Counted from the stretch's first letter, positions 23,750 to 34,000 are shown. The stretch: DNA of 35,523 nt from an uncultured Prevotella sp. (GCA_944320255.1 CALUGU010000021.1:1-35523); one strand, 5' to 3'. Notes: generated by a model from the sequence alone, not told the origin. Made by a program: numbers and translations.

Positions 23750-26700
23750 ATGAAGAAAATCGAAAAACATCATCCAGCCATCAGCTTGACCAAGGCTTCT
23801 GTCGCCATCGGTCTGTCGGCCCTGTTGTGCGTTCCCGCCTGCTCGTTCGCGGCGGACGCCTCGGCCAAGTCAGTCCCGGCGCAGGCGGTCCAGCAGGGCC
23901 AGACAGTGAAGGGCAACGTCATCGACGAGACGGGGCAGCCGATGATCGGCGTCACTGTCAAGGTAAAGGGCGGCCAGGCCGCCTCAGTGACCGATTTTGA
24001 CGGTAACTTCCAGATCGCCGCCAAGCCCGGCGACGAACTCGAACTGAGCTACGTGGGCTACAAGACGATGACCGTGCGCGCCACGGCTGCGCCGCTGAAG
24101 CTCCAGATGGAGGCCGACGTGGCCAGCCTTGAGGACGTGGTGGTGATAGGTTACGGTACGATGAAACGCCGCGACTTGACGGGCGCCGTGTCTTCGGTGA
24201 AGAGCGAAGACCTGACGCTGCAGCCGGTGTCTAACGTCGTTGAGGCCTTGCAGGGCAAGGTGGCCGGCCTCGACATCACCAAGGCCAGCGGCCAGGCAGG
24301 CTCCGAGGTGACTATGCAGCTGCGCGGCACGCGCTCGTTCACGGCCAGCGGCGACCCCACGGTGATAATCGACGGTATGCCGGGCAACCTCTCAACGCTT
24401 AACGCCAACGACATCGAGAGCATCGAGGTGTTGAAGGATGCGTCATCGACGGCCGTCTACGGTTCGGCCGGCGCCAACGGCGTAATCATCGTTACGACGA
24501 AGAGCGGAAAGGAAGGCAAGGCGAAGGTGAACTTCAACGCCTACGTCGGCATCAACGGATGGTCTGAAGTGCCGGAGGTGCACAACGCCCAGCAGTACTT
24601 CAACTTCCGCAAGCAGGCGCAGCTCGCCAGCGGCGCTTACACCGACGACGAGAGCGTGCTGGGCAGCCCCGCGATGTGGGAGGCTTACCAGCGGGGCGAG
24701 TCGATAGACTGGGCCGACGAGCTGTTGAAGACGGGCGTCATCCAGAACTACTCCGTATCGATCAGCGGCGGCACCGAGAAGACCAAGGCTTATATGTCGC
24801 TCAACTTCACCGACGAGCAGGGACAGTATGAGAACGACGACTACAAGGTCTACTCTACGAACATCCGCGTTGACCACCAGGTGAACAAATGGCTCGCCGC
24901 AGGTATCAATATGCAGGGCAGCTACGTTTACCGCAACCGCGCATACGCCCACCTCGACCGCGGACTCCGCCAGAACCCGATAGGCTCGATCTACGACGAC
25001 GAGGGCAACCGCAACATCGAAACCGTGGAGGGAAGCGGCAACTACAACCTGCTCCTGAACACGAAGAGCAACTACCGCGACAACAACCAGATAACGCGCG
25101 TCTACGTGAACCCGTACATCCGCGTGACGCCGTTCAAGGGATTCACCTGGGAGAGCCGCCTCAACGCGTCGCTCGTGTTCAACAAGCGCAACCGCTTTGA
25201 CGGCATCGGCTCGTTCAACTACTACGACGACAACGGAGCCGGAACCACCGGAACGAACGCAAGCGTCTACGCACAGGTGGAACAGACCAACTCGACAAAC
25301 TACAAATGGGAAAACATCTTGACATATAACTTCACGATAGCCGACGACCACGAGTTCACCGTGACCGGCGTAACGTCGTGGAACCACAACCGCCAGGAGT
25401 ACACATACGCGCACGCCGACAACTTCTCGACGAACACTTACCTCTGGCACAACCTCACCGTAGGGCAGAACCAGCGCACGCAGTCAAGCTACCTGATGTC
25501 AAAGGGCTTCGGCCTCGTGGGCCGCATCAGCTACTCTTACATGGGCAAGTACCTCGCATCAGTGTCCGTGCGCCACGACGGATCGTCGCGCCTGGCCGAC
25601 GGAAACCGCTGGGACACCTTCCCCGCATTCTCTCTCGGATGGCGCATCTCGGAGGAAAAGTTCATGGAAGGCACTCGCTCATGGCTCGACAACCTTAAGA
25701 TACGCGGCGGCTGGGGTGTCACCGGTACAGCCTCGATCGACGAGTATTCAAGCGTGTCGGTGCTCGAAGACGGACGCTACAGCCTCGGAGGCGTGGCCCT
25801 GCCGGCCTACCACTTCAGCCAGAACGTGGCCAACGCCCTGCTCGGATGGGAAAAGTCTAAGAACACCAACATAGGTATCGACGCCAGCTTCTTGAAGGGA
25901 CGCATCGACATGGCCCTCGACTACTACTTCACCAAGACCGAAGACGTCATCTGGTCGAAGAACCTGCCCATCACCAACGGCGGCTACAACTCGTCAACCT
26001 ACTACCAGACGAACATGAACATCGCCGAAACGGAGACGCAGGGTATAGAACTCCAGCTCAACACGAGGAACATCGTGACAAAGGACTTCACCTGGACATC
26101 AAACCTCACCTTCAGCTGGAACAAGGAGAAAATCACAAAACTCGCAAGCCCGGACGCCGAGTACATATCCAACGGCGACGACGGAAAGGTGCTCTACATG
26201 GGCGAGGCCGTCAACTCTTGGTACCACTACAAGCTCAACGGCGTTTGGAGAACGTCGGAAGCCGAGGACGCAGCCGTGTTCGGAATGGAGCCTGGCGACC
26301 TGAAGATAGACATCCCCGGAATGCACCGCGTGAGCGAAGGCGTGTATGAAAAGTGGGTTGAGCGCGAGAACGCCGAGACCGGCGAGATAGAGCGCGTGCT
26401 TGAAACCTACACGAAGGACAACCCCTATGTTGTCAGCGCAGACGACTACCAGGTGCTCGGACACCAGAACCCCGACTGGACGATGGGCTTCAAGAACACC
26501 TTCACTTACAAGAACTTCGACCTCAGCTTCTACCTCTACTGGCGTTGGGGACAGACCATCAAGTACAACCTCCTCGGCGACTACGACCCGACGGGAGCGT
26601 CAAACTTCCCCACATACTTCAACTACTGGACGGAGGAAACGGGCGACCAGTACCACTACTTCCCCGCTGTCAACTCGGCCAAGGGCATCACCGACTACAC

Positions 26701-26950
26701 AGGCTACTACGCCCTGTCTTACGTTGACGGCTCATTCTTCAAGATAAAGAACATCACCCTCGGCTACACACTGCCGCAGAAGTGGGCCAAGACGATAGGC
26801 ATCGAGAACTTCCGCGTGTACGCAACCATCACGAACCCGCTCGTGGTGCAGCACAGCGACTTGCTGAAGAACTACGACCCGGAAATGGGCGGCAGCATCG
26901 ACTACCCGCTTACGAAGCAGTTTGTGTTCGGTGTCAACCTGACGTTCTAA
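23750..26950 (+). CDS. SusC/RagA-family TonB-dependent transporter (pair 2)
   Basis: Outer-membrane importer partnering the downstream SusD. The 1066-residue precursor has the same signal region as SusC 1 (ASVAIGLSALLCVPACSFAA), a carboxypeptidase-regulatory-like domain (52-122), and VVIGYGTMKRRDLTGAV at 131-147. The plug follows (VIIDGMPG, LKDASSTAVYGSAGANGVI, VTTKSG), then a barrel with family stretches such as GRISYSYMGKYLASVSVRHD and a terminal VFGVNLTF. After about residue 150 it diverges clearly from SusC 1, so the pair are old paralogues with a conserved N-terminal part, probably handling different oligosaccharides. It has its own promoter and a long leader. susD 2 follows after the conserved 185-nt spacer. 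Confidence 0.96.
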   Translation: MKKIEKHHPAISLTKASVAIGLSALLCVPACSFAADASAKSVPAQAVQQGQTVKGNVIDETGQPMIGVTVKVKGGQAASVTDFDGNFQIAAKPGDELELSYVGYKTMTVRATAAPLKLQMEADVASLEDVVVIGYGTMKRRDLTGAVSSVKSEDLTLQPVSNVVEALQGKVAGLDITKASGQAGSEVTMQLRGTRSFTASGDPTVIIDGMPGNLSTLNANDIESIEVLKDASSTAVYGSAGANGVIIVTTKSGKEGKAKVNFNAYVGINGWSEVPEVHNAQQYFNFRKQAQLASGAYTDDESVLGSPAMWEAYQRGESIDWADELLKTGVIQNYSVSISGGTEKTKAYMSLNFTDEQGQYENDDYKVYSTNIRVDHQVNKWLAAGINMQGSYVYRNRAYAHLDRGLRQNPIGSIYDDEGNRNIETVEGSGNYNLLLNTKSNYRDNNQITRVYVNPYIRVTPFKGFTWESRLNASLVFNKRNRFDGIGSFNYYDDNGAGTTGTNASVYAQVEQTNSTNYKWENILTYNFTIADDHEFTVTGVTSWNHNRQEYTYAHADNFSTNTYLWHNLTVGQNQRTQSSYLMSKGFGLVGRISYSYMGKYLASVSVRHDGSSRLADGNRWDTFPAFSLGWRISEEKFMEGTRSWLDNLKIRGGWGVTGTASIDEYSSVSVLEDGRYSLGGVALPAYHFSQNVANALLGWEKSKNTNIGIDASFLKGRIDMALDYYFTKTEDVIWSKNLPITNGGYNSSTYYQTNMNIAETETQGIELQLNTRNIVTKDFTWTSNLTFSWNKEKITKLASPDAEYISNGDDGKVLYMGEAVNSWYHYKLNGVWRTSEAEDAAVFGMEPGDLKIDIPGMHRVSEGVYEKWVERENAETGEIERVLETYTKDNPYVVSADDYQVLGHQNPDWTMGFKNTFTYKNFDLSFYLYWRWGQTIKYNLLGDYDPTGASNFPTYFNYWTEETGDQYHYFPAVNSAKGITDYTGYYALSYVDGSFFKIKNITLGYTLPQKWAKTIGIENFRVYATITNPLVVQHSDLLKNYDPEMGGSIDYPLTKQFVFGVNLTF

Positions 26951-27135
26951 ACGGAAGCCCACTCCCAACCCCTCCAAACAGGAGGGGGAAAGGATTTGCT
27001 TGGTTGACAAAAAGATAAGTATAACAAATCATAACATAAAGCCCCGCAAAGTCACTTAAAGCGACATCCGTACCCAAAGCCGTCACGGCTCCTCCCCTTG
27101 GGGAGGCAGGGCAGGGCTTTAAAACCGTAAAAGAT
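26951..27135 (+). other. Conserved structured susC-susD intercistronic spacer (copy 2)
   Basis: Second copy of the spacer at 18962-19143. It contains CCCCTCC/GGAGGGG (26969-26987), CCTCCC/GGGAGG with a 4-nt loop (27091-27106), and an outer AAGCCC/GGGCTT stem (26955-26960 with 27114-27119). Conservation continues into the susD signal-peptide codons. Such conservation in a non-coding gap, beyond that of most of the flanking genes, is unusual. Confidence 0.7.
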
Positions 27136-29112
27136 ATGAAAACAAGTAAATTATTATACCTGTCGGCGGTGCTTGCCGGCACGTTGGGCCTCACGTCTTG
27201 TGAGCTTGACGAATACAACCCTACCGGTGGAGACGCCAACATCACGGCGTTCGACGCTTGGGAAGGACTTGAGACTTACTGCTACTCGCCGCTGGCAGAG
27301 CAGCTTTACTCGGTCTACGACTTCCTGTCCGTAGCCGAGGGCGGCACTGACATGTGGCTCACTCCGGCCGGCAACACCGACTATGCGAAGCAGCTCATCT
27401 ACTACGACGGACTGACCACCAGCACCAACGCTACCAACAAGCTGTTCAAGCAGGCGTATTCGTGCATCGCGTCGTGCAACGCCGTAATCAACAACGCCCC
27501 CAACGTGCAGGGCGGAACGGAGGCCGACAAGACACGCATCGTGGCCGAAGCCAAGACGCTGCGCGCCTTCTACAACCTGCTGTTGGTGACTTACTTCGGC
27601 CCGGTGACGCTCTCACAGGAGGACGTCAGCCTCGGCGAAGTCAACACCACGCCTACACGCAACACCTTAGAGGAGTTCTACACGTCGATAACCACCGACC
27701 TGAAAGAGGCAGCAGCCGTGCTCGACGTAACGCCGTATGACGGCAACCCCGACCGCGTTGTCAAGAAGACGGCCCTCGGACTGCTTGCCCGCGCTTACGC
27801 GCAGGGCGCCGGCGAAGGACTGTCTGAGGACGGCGTAAGCTACTGGCAGCGCGCCCGCGAAGTGGCCGAAGACATGATCAACAACGCAGGCTCATACAAT
27901 GTTTACCTCTATCCGGATGTTGCCGACGTGTGGGCGCAAGCCAACAACCGCAACAACCGCGAGGCCTTGTTCCAGACTTCGGGCGGCGACGCCAACAGCG
28001 AGTCGTACAACTACGTGAACTGCAACAACAACCTCTTCACCTACACCGTCTGCAACCCCTACAAGCTGAGCGACCTCTACAAGCGCGACGACAAGCAGAA
28101 CTACTATCTCGGACGCCCGAACAACAACACGTTCGCCCCGACGAAATATGCCATCGACGTGTTCGACGCCTCTTGGGACAAGCGTTATGAAAACACGTTC
28201 ATGACAGCTTTCGGCCTGTTCTCAATGGTTGATGCAGGATGGGTGGGCCCGTATGCCGGCACAAGAGTACAAATCACCCCCGTGCTCCAAAAGAAGTACG
28301 GCATGGGGCAGAAGTATCTCGGCCAGTATATCTACCCGTATGTTGACATGAACTATCACACGTCCAACTTCGGCGGCAACCAGTACTTCCCCGTGGGAGT
28401 GTGGCCGAAGGGCGAGCACAGCGGCAACACTGACAAACTGATAACCGACGTGAAGAACGTCTACGTGATAGACTATCCCGTGGCAGTTGACGACGACCGC
28501 TTCGCCATAGTTCTCTCGAAAGACTACAAGACGGCTGAAGAGAAGGCCCAGAGCATCTACTTCACCGTCAACATCGACGACCTTTTCGACGGAGACCAGT
28601 ACAAGAGCGACGCCTTCGACGGCACACATTCGAACGAGCTCTACCCCTCGCTCATCAAGTACAACTGGTGCTATGACGGCGTATGGCGCGGTGCGCTCAA
28701 CGCCAAGACCGGCACGATGATGATAATGCGCACCGCCGAGCTTTACCTCATAGCCGCCGAAGCCTGCGAACGCTTAGGAGTGCCCGAAGAGGGACGCAAA
28801 TACCTTGAGGCCCTGCGCAACCGCGCTGCACGCTCCGGCACGCAGCCTACGCCGCTCGGCACGATAACCGAGAACGTGATCTTTGACGAATACGCCCGCG
28901 AAATGGCAGGTGAGTACACCCGCTGGGCACTTCTCAGGCGCCATAACAAGATAGGCGAACGTCTCGAACGTTACAACTCGCGCGCCGCACAGTTCTTCAA
29001 GGCCGACCGCCACAACTACCGCCCGATCTCAAACGACTTCTTGCAGCAGATCGACAACCGCGACCAGTACGGTGACAACGGCTATGGCACAACGCCGTCA
29101 AAGGGATACTAA
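27136..29112 (+). CDS. SusD/RagB-family outer-membrane lipoprotein (pair 2)
   Basis: Glycan-binding surface lipoprotein partnering SusC 2. The 658-residue precursor has a lipobox ending TLGLTSC (C22). Family stretches are KTLRAFYNLLLVTYFG, KKTALGLLARAYAQG, IMRTAELYLIAAEACERLG and FDEYAREMAGEYTRWALLRR. The acidic residues that follow the lipid cysteine (CELDEYN) may act as a surface-export signal of Bacteroidetes lipoproteins; that is inference. A rho-independent terminator 6 nt after the stop probably limits transcription into the next gene. Binding specificity is not readable; the following CE8-PL1 enzyme suggests pectin fragments. Confidence 0.95.
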   Translation: MKTSKLLYLSAVLAGTLGLTSCELDEYNPTGGDANITAFDAWEGLETYCYSPLAEQLYSVYDFLSVAEGGTDMWLTPAGNTDYAKQLIYYDGLTTSTNATNKLFKQAYSCIASCNAVINNAPNVQGGTEADKTRIVAEAKTLRAFYNLLLVTYFGPVTLSQEDVSLGEVNTTPTRNTLEEFYTSITTDLKEAAAVLDVTPYDGNPDRVVKKTALGLLARAYAQGAGEGLSEDGVSYWQRAREVAEDMINNAGSYNVYLYPDVADVWAQANNRNNREALFQTSGGDANSESYNYVNCNNNLFTYTVCNPYKLSDLYKRDDKQNYYLGRPNNNTFAPTKYAIDVFDASWDKRYENTFMTAFGLFSMVDAGWVGPYAGTRVQITPVLQKKYGMGQKYLGQYIYPYVDMNYHTSNFGGNQYFPVGVWPKGEHSGNTDKLITDVKNVYVIDYPVAVDDDRFAIVLSKDYKTAEEKAQSIYFTVNIDDLFDGDQYKSDAFDGTHSNELYPSLIKYNWCYDGVWRGALNAKTGTMMIMRTAELYLIAAEACERLGVPEEGRKYLEALRNRAARSGTQPTPLGTITENVIFDEYAREMAGEYTRWALLRRHNKIGERLERYNSRAAQFFKADRHNYRPISNDFLQQIDNRDQYGDNGYGTTPSKGY

Positions 29113-29117
29113 CCCAT

Positions 29118-29173
29118 AACCGCCTTCCGCCCTTAGGACGCAACTTGAAGAAAAGGCCGGAAGGCGGTTTTTA
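29118..29173 (+). terminator. Terminator after susD 2
   Basis: ACCGCCTTCCG (29119-29129) pairs with CGGAAGGCGGT (29158-29168), followed by TTTTT. The 28-nt loop is large, so it may only attenuate. The next gene starts 32 nt later with no consensus promoter, which suggests read-through. Confidence 0.7.
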
Positions 29174-29204
29174 CAAAAATACTAACCATTAAAACAATGA
29201 ATTT

Positions 29205-30596
29205 ATGAAAAAGATTTTACTCGCAGCTGCTTTGATGGCTGCCGCAGTCGGTGCCAACGCCGACACAAAAATGACAATCCCGTCAGTAGACGAGGCTCAA
29301 AAGAACGGATGGGAAGCCCTCTGGGGCGACTACAAGTATGGCTACGTGATGCCGGAGAACTATATGCTCGTTGACAACGAGGACATCAGCCTCCAGCTCA
29401 ACCGCGCAGCCAACGTTGCCACGACGTGCCAGGTTGAAGGCTACGACATCAACCTGCAAATGGGTTCGTCACTGGGACGCGAAAGCAACACGGCTGTGTA
29501 TATGCTCGACCAAGTGTATGACGGCATCAAACAGCCTTACGCCGTGCTGACGCTCACCCCGAAGATGAACGGTAAAATAACTTACACTTACTGCCGCGGA
29601 AAGAACGGCAACACAACGATGTACGTATGGGACACCAGCGCAAACGACGGTGTCGGCGCATACATATCTGCCAACTCGTCATTCTTCGACGAGGGCGAGG
29701 ATGGCGCTTACAGTCCGATAGCCCACACGGTGACGGTGAACGTAAGAGCCGGACACACGTATTGGATATTCGGAGCAGAGATAAGTGCCAACACCGACTT
29801 CTACGGCCTTGAGTTCATTCCCTATTCAAGCCCCAACTACGCCGCAAAAGCCACGGGTAAAACGGAGATGGTGATACCGTCAGTGGAAACCGCCCAGGCC
29901 AACGGATGGGAAGCCCTCTGGGGCGACTACAAGTATGGCTACGTGATGCCGGAGAACTATATGCTCGTTGACAACGAGGACATCAGCCTCCAGCTCAACC
30001 GCGCAGCCAACGTTGCCACGACGTGCCAGGTTGAAGGCTACGACATCAACCTGCAAATGGGTTCGTCACTGGGACGCGAAAGCAACACGGCTGTGTATAT
30101 GCTCGACCAAGTGTATGACGGCATCAAGCAGCCTTACGCCGTGCTGACGCTCACCCCGAAGAAGAACGGTAAAATATCTTACACTTACTGCCGCGGAAAG
30201 AACGGCAACACAACTATGTACGTATGGGACACCAGCGCAAACGACGGCGTCGGCGCATACGTATCTGCCAACTCGTCATTCTTCGACGAAGGCGAGGATG
30301 GAGCTTACAGCCCGATGGCACACACGGTAACGGTGAACGTAAGGTCTGGCCACACGTATTGGATATTCGGCGCAGAGATAAGTGCCAACACTGACTTCTA
30401 TTCATTGGCATTCACACCTTACAGCGACGCCGGCTATAACACCCCGACGGGCATCGAGAACGTAGTAACCGACACTACGGCAGCCCCCGCCGACGGCAAG
30501 ATCTATACCATCGACGGCCGCTATGCAGGCACTGACAAGGCTGCCTTGACAAAGGGTCTGTATATCCAGAACGGCAAGAAGTTCATCGTGAAATAA
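29205..30596 (+). CDS. Secreted protein with two near-identical ~199-residue repeats and a T9SS-like C-terminus
   Basis: A 463-residue exported protein of no family I recognise. A signal peptide (MKKILLAAALMAAAVGANA) precedes two tandem domains offset by exactly 199 codons, each starting with a segment like NGWEALWGDYKYGYVMPENY and containing RGKNGNTTMYVWDTSANDGV and GHTYWIFGAEISANTDFY. The composition (Gly, Asn, Tyr, Trp) suggests a beta-sandwich of the carbohydrate-binding kind. The tail (KIYTIDGRYAG then LTKGLYIQNGKKFIVK) looks like a type IX secretion sorting segment. It sits where SusE/F-type binding proteins usually lie, between SusD and the pectinase, so glycan binding at the surface is a reasonable inference. 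The first 227 nt of the repeats are identical. Confidence 0.8.
   Translation: MKKILLAAALMAAAVGANADTKMTIPSVDEAQKNGWEALWGDYKYGYVMPENYMLVDNEDISLQLNRAANVATTCQVEGYDINLQMGSSLGRESNTAVYMLDQVYDGIKQPYAVLTLTPKMNGKITYTYCRGKNGNTTMYVWDTSANDGVGAYISANSSFFDEGEDGAYSPIAHTVTVNVRAGHTYWIFGAEISANTDFYGLEFIPYSSPNYAAKATGKTEMVIPSVETAQANGWEALWGDYKYGYVMPENYMLVDNEDISLQLNRAANVATTCQVEGYDINLQMGSSLGRESNTAVYMLDQVYDGIKQPYAVLTLTPKKNGKISYTYCRGKNGNTTMYVWDTSANDGVGAYVSANSSFFDEGEDGAYSPMAHTVTVNVRSGHTYWIFGAEISANTDFYSLAFTPYSDAGYNTPTGIENVVTDTTAAPADGKIYTIDGRYAGTDKAALTKGLYIQNGKKFIVK
29304..30410 (+). repeat. Tandem intragenic duplication (597-bp period)
   Basis: 29304-29530 and 29901-30127 are identical over 227 nt. Beyond that, scattered differences begin and increase toward the ends (about 29780 and 30400). 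The gradient suggests recent duplication or gene conversion confined to the 5' part. Confidence 0.95.
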
Positions 30597-30663
30597 CACG
30601 GACAGCGCAAGCTGTCGGCGAAAGGTGCCAAATCGCACTGCGAAAGGGCATCTTTTGAAGCGC

Positions 30664-30702
30664 AAAAGGCCGCCTTTTACACGCTAAAAGGCGGCCTTTT
30701 TA
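30664..30702 (+). terminator. Strong intrinsic terminator after the repeat-protein gene
   Basis: Perfect 16-bp stem (AAAAGGCCGCCTTTTA and complement) with a 5-nt loop and a T run, about 65 nt after the stop codon. Symmetry would allow function in both directions. Confidence 0.85.
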
Positions 30703-30791
30703 AAACTCGCTGAATAACAACAAGTTAGCCGGACGCCTACCACCGCTAAAAGTTACGGCGTCAACAGGACGGCCGACAGTGACTAAAAATC

Positions 30792-30887
30792 TTCGATTAT
30801 AGTCGAAAAAACGCTTAGAAACGACAATATTTTCGATTATAATCGAAAAATCCACTGAAATCAGCAACATTTTCGACCATAATCGAA
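30792..30887. promoter_or_regulatory. Three 16-bp palindromes at exact 40-bp spacing
   Basis: TTCGATTATAGTCGAA (30792-30807), TTCGATTATAATCGAA (30832-30847, perfect) and TTCGACCATAATCGAA (30872-30887), each followed by an A run. Their starts are exactly 40 bp apart, close to four helical turns, so bound proteins would sit on one face of the DNA. The 24-bp intervals are weakly similar (14 of 24). The array ends about 125 nt before the pectinase start. Candidate operator array; regulator unknown. Confidence 0.6.
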
Positions 30888-31010
30888 AAAAGCGGCAACT
30901 CCTAACGACTGACTGCTACCATAAACTACTTACGCAAAGCACAATGCGGCGACACCTGACAAACTCAATGTCACCCAATACGGAACTCACATAAAAATAC
31001 AGTTACTACT

Positions 31011-34000
31011 ATGAGAATTTTATCAAAACAGGCACTCCTTCTGCCCGTGGCATTAGCCATATCGGCACACGCCGGGGCCAAGATCGAGGGCAGCTTAGAC
31101 CCCGATTGCGTCGTGGCGGAGTGGAGCAACGCCTCCACCTATCCCAAAGTGATAGACATCAACTTCAGCGATGAGCTGTGGCCGGGGCAGACGTGGCAGG
31201 GAGAAACAGGCATCGACTGCCCCGAAATGACAGCCGACGACAACGGCGGATACGTCAACACCGTGGTGAACGTGCCCGTGAACGGCGCCACAGGCGCCAC
31301 GGACATTACCTATCCCGTGCTGTTCCACCACTGTACGTTCGCCAACAAGACGTCGTTCAACGGTCTTGCGGGCGTCACGTCGGCCTTCGCCCGCCAATAT
31401 TATGAAGGCCAGGGTGCGTCAGGCGCAGGCACAGCCTACCCCAACGACTGGACCGTGGCGGGGCATACCAAGTACTTGGAAGACAACATCCGCCGCGACA
31501 ACAGCGGCACGCCGGTGCACGGCGAAGCAGGCTTCGTGCAGATGTGCCGCAACAAATTCTTCGAGCGCGACCCGCAGACTAACGCCCCCGTGTCAGCCCA
31601 CGGCTGGATGGAGATTGACCACATACCCTACGTGGAGCGCATACAGTGGTCATGGTCGTCAACGTCGTGGGGCCGAGGCATCAAGTGCGACGTCAAGATT
31701 GGTGACGGCGAATGGACTGAACTCGTATGGATGCCGTCAGACAAGCACAAGGACGGCTACACGTCATTCAGCGACCAGGGCTATTTCATGGAGAACGTCA
31801 TCGACGCCGAGGACGTGTCCATACGCTGGCGCGTTTACGACGGAGCGGCAAGTTCGCCCTACACGCAGTGCCAGACCACCCGCGTCCACAAGATACAAAT
31901 CTTCGGATCGGAAATCACGGCGGAGCAAGCGCAGTTCGCAAAGGACAACCCCGTGAGCGACGTCGGCGAACTGACTGACCTCGGACAGTTCGGAGGCGGC
32001 ACCGACGAGCCGGCCCCTGACGACGACGCACCTGTTGAGCTGAAGGTCGTTGCGCAAGACGGCACCGGCGATTACACGTCCGTCCAGGCTGCCATCGACG
32101 CCGTTTCGCCCGGCGCGCGCGGCATCATCTACATCCGTCCGGGCGAGTATGACGAGAACATCTACGCCGGCACGAAGGCCAACAAGGACAAATACATCAG
32201 CCTCATCGGCGAGAACCGCGAGACGACGATACTCACATCCGACGTCTCGCGAGGCGCGGGCAACGAGAGCAACACGTTCAACGACTGCGCCGCCCTCAAT
32301 GTCTACACCGACCGTTTCTACGCCGAGAACCTGACGATACGCAACACCAGCGGCAACGTAGGCCAGGCCGAAGCCCTCTACACGGCGGGCGACGCCCACG
32401 TGTTCAGCAACTGCCTGCTGTCAGGTTTCCAAGACACGTACAAGGCCAACAGCGGTGCGAGGGGCTATTTCACCAACTGCACCATCGAAGGCGGCACCGA
32501 CTTCATCTATGACAGCGGCCTTGAGTGGTTCGAGAACTGCGAGATACGCTGCCTCGCCGGCGGCCAGTACATCACCGCCGCGGCAAAGGCCGACGTGGCG
32601 ATGACCGGCGTGATGTATCCCGAACTTAGCCACAGCCCCTTCTACGGAGGTCTGTTCTTCAACCGCTGCAACATCACCGCAGCCGAGGGTGTGGCCGACG
32701 CGAGCTATTACTTGGGCCGTCCGTGGGGCGAAAACTGCGGCACAATGTTCATCGACTGCACCCTCGGAGGCCACATCAGGCCTGAAGGCTGGGCCGACTG
32801 GGACGGTCGCGGGGCTATGGCTTCATACTATGAATACAACAGCATGACGCCTGACAGACAGCCGGCCGACGTGAGCCGCCGCGCCGAGTTCAGCCGCCAG
32901 GCCACGGCGGAGGAAGTGGAGGCGTACATGAACGCCGACTTTATGTTCGAGCGCGCGTCTGACGTGCCCTTCAACTACGCCAAGATACTGCGCGGGGCGG
33001 CGTCGCCCAACAACTTCACGGCCACGCCGACGGGCTTCACATGGGGCAGCGACGACATGGCCGCGGGCTATCTCATCTATAAGGACGGCGTGTTCGCCGC
33101 CTTCATAAGCGAACCTGAATACGCCATAGAGCAAGGCGACGACGCGGCGTACACCGTGCGCGCAGTGTCGCGCCACGGCGTGACGAGCAACGCTGTGGCA
33201 ATGCGCGAGACGGCTCCCGCCTTCCCCACGGCGGAGGGCTTCGGCAAATACACCACCGGCGGACGCGGAGGCCGGGTGGTGACGGTGACGTCGCTTGAGG
33301 ACGGCAACGGTGAGGGGACGCTGCGCTGGGCCTTCCAGCAATATCCCGACGAGCCGCTGACGATAGTCTTCGCCGTGAACGGCGAGATAAGGCTCAAGAG
33401 CGAGCTTGACGTGAACCGCGCCGACTGGACGCTGGCGGGCCAGACCGCCCCCGGCGACGGCATCAGCATAGTGGGCGCGAAGGTCAACCTCGGAATGTCG
33501 CAGAACTTCATCGTGCGCAACGTCCGCTTCCGTTCGGGCGACGGACAGCAAGACCAGGCCTGCGGAACGGAGAACTGCGCCAACTACATCTTCGATCACT
33601 GCGTGTTCGGATGGTCGGTGGAGGAGAACATGAACACGGCCGACAGCCACTTCCTCACGGTGCAATGGAGCATCGTGCACGAAGGACTCTACGACGCGGG
33701 ACACACGAAGGGGGCGCGCTCTTACGGCTCGCAGTGGGGCGGTTCGCCCGCTACGTACCACCACAACCTGCTGGCCAACAACAACAGCCGCAGCCCGCGC
33801 TTCAACGGAGCGAGGGGAGAGGACTACGTGGTGTTCATGGAATACGCCAACAACGTCAACTTCAACTGGGGCAGCCGGGGCGCTTGCTACGGCGGGGAGA
33901 ACACCGCCGCCATCACCGAATACAACGGGCTGAACTCCGTGCACGAGTGCAACTTCATGAACAATTACTACAAGCCGGGGCCTGCCTCGCCTGAAAACTC

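Larger units (their letters stand above)
30597..31010. other. 414-nt gap between the repeat protein and the pectinase gene
   Basis: Holds a strong terminator (30664-30702), a phased array of three palindromes (30792-30887) and an AT-rich leader. No TAnnTTTG promoter box is visible, so pectinase transcription probably depends on an unrecognised promoter or activator. Confidence 0.7.

Noticed and set aside
24443..25450. 335-codon open frame antisense to susC 2
   Set aside because: Val-rich shadow translation with no domain; the sense gene is unmistakable.
30792..30887. CRISPR array reading of the three evenly spaced repeats
   Set aside because: Only three units, 16-bp fully palindromic repeats, 24-bp intervals that resemble each other, and no cas genes; operators or a decayed tandem repeat fit better.
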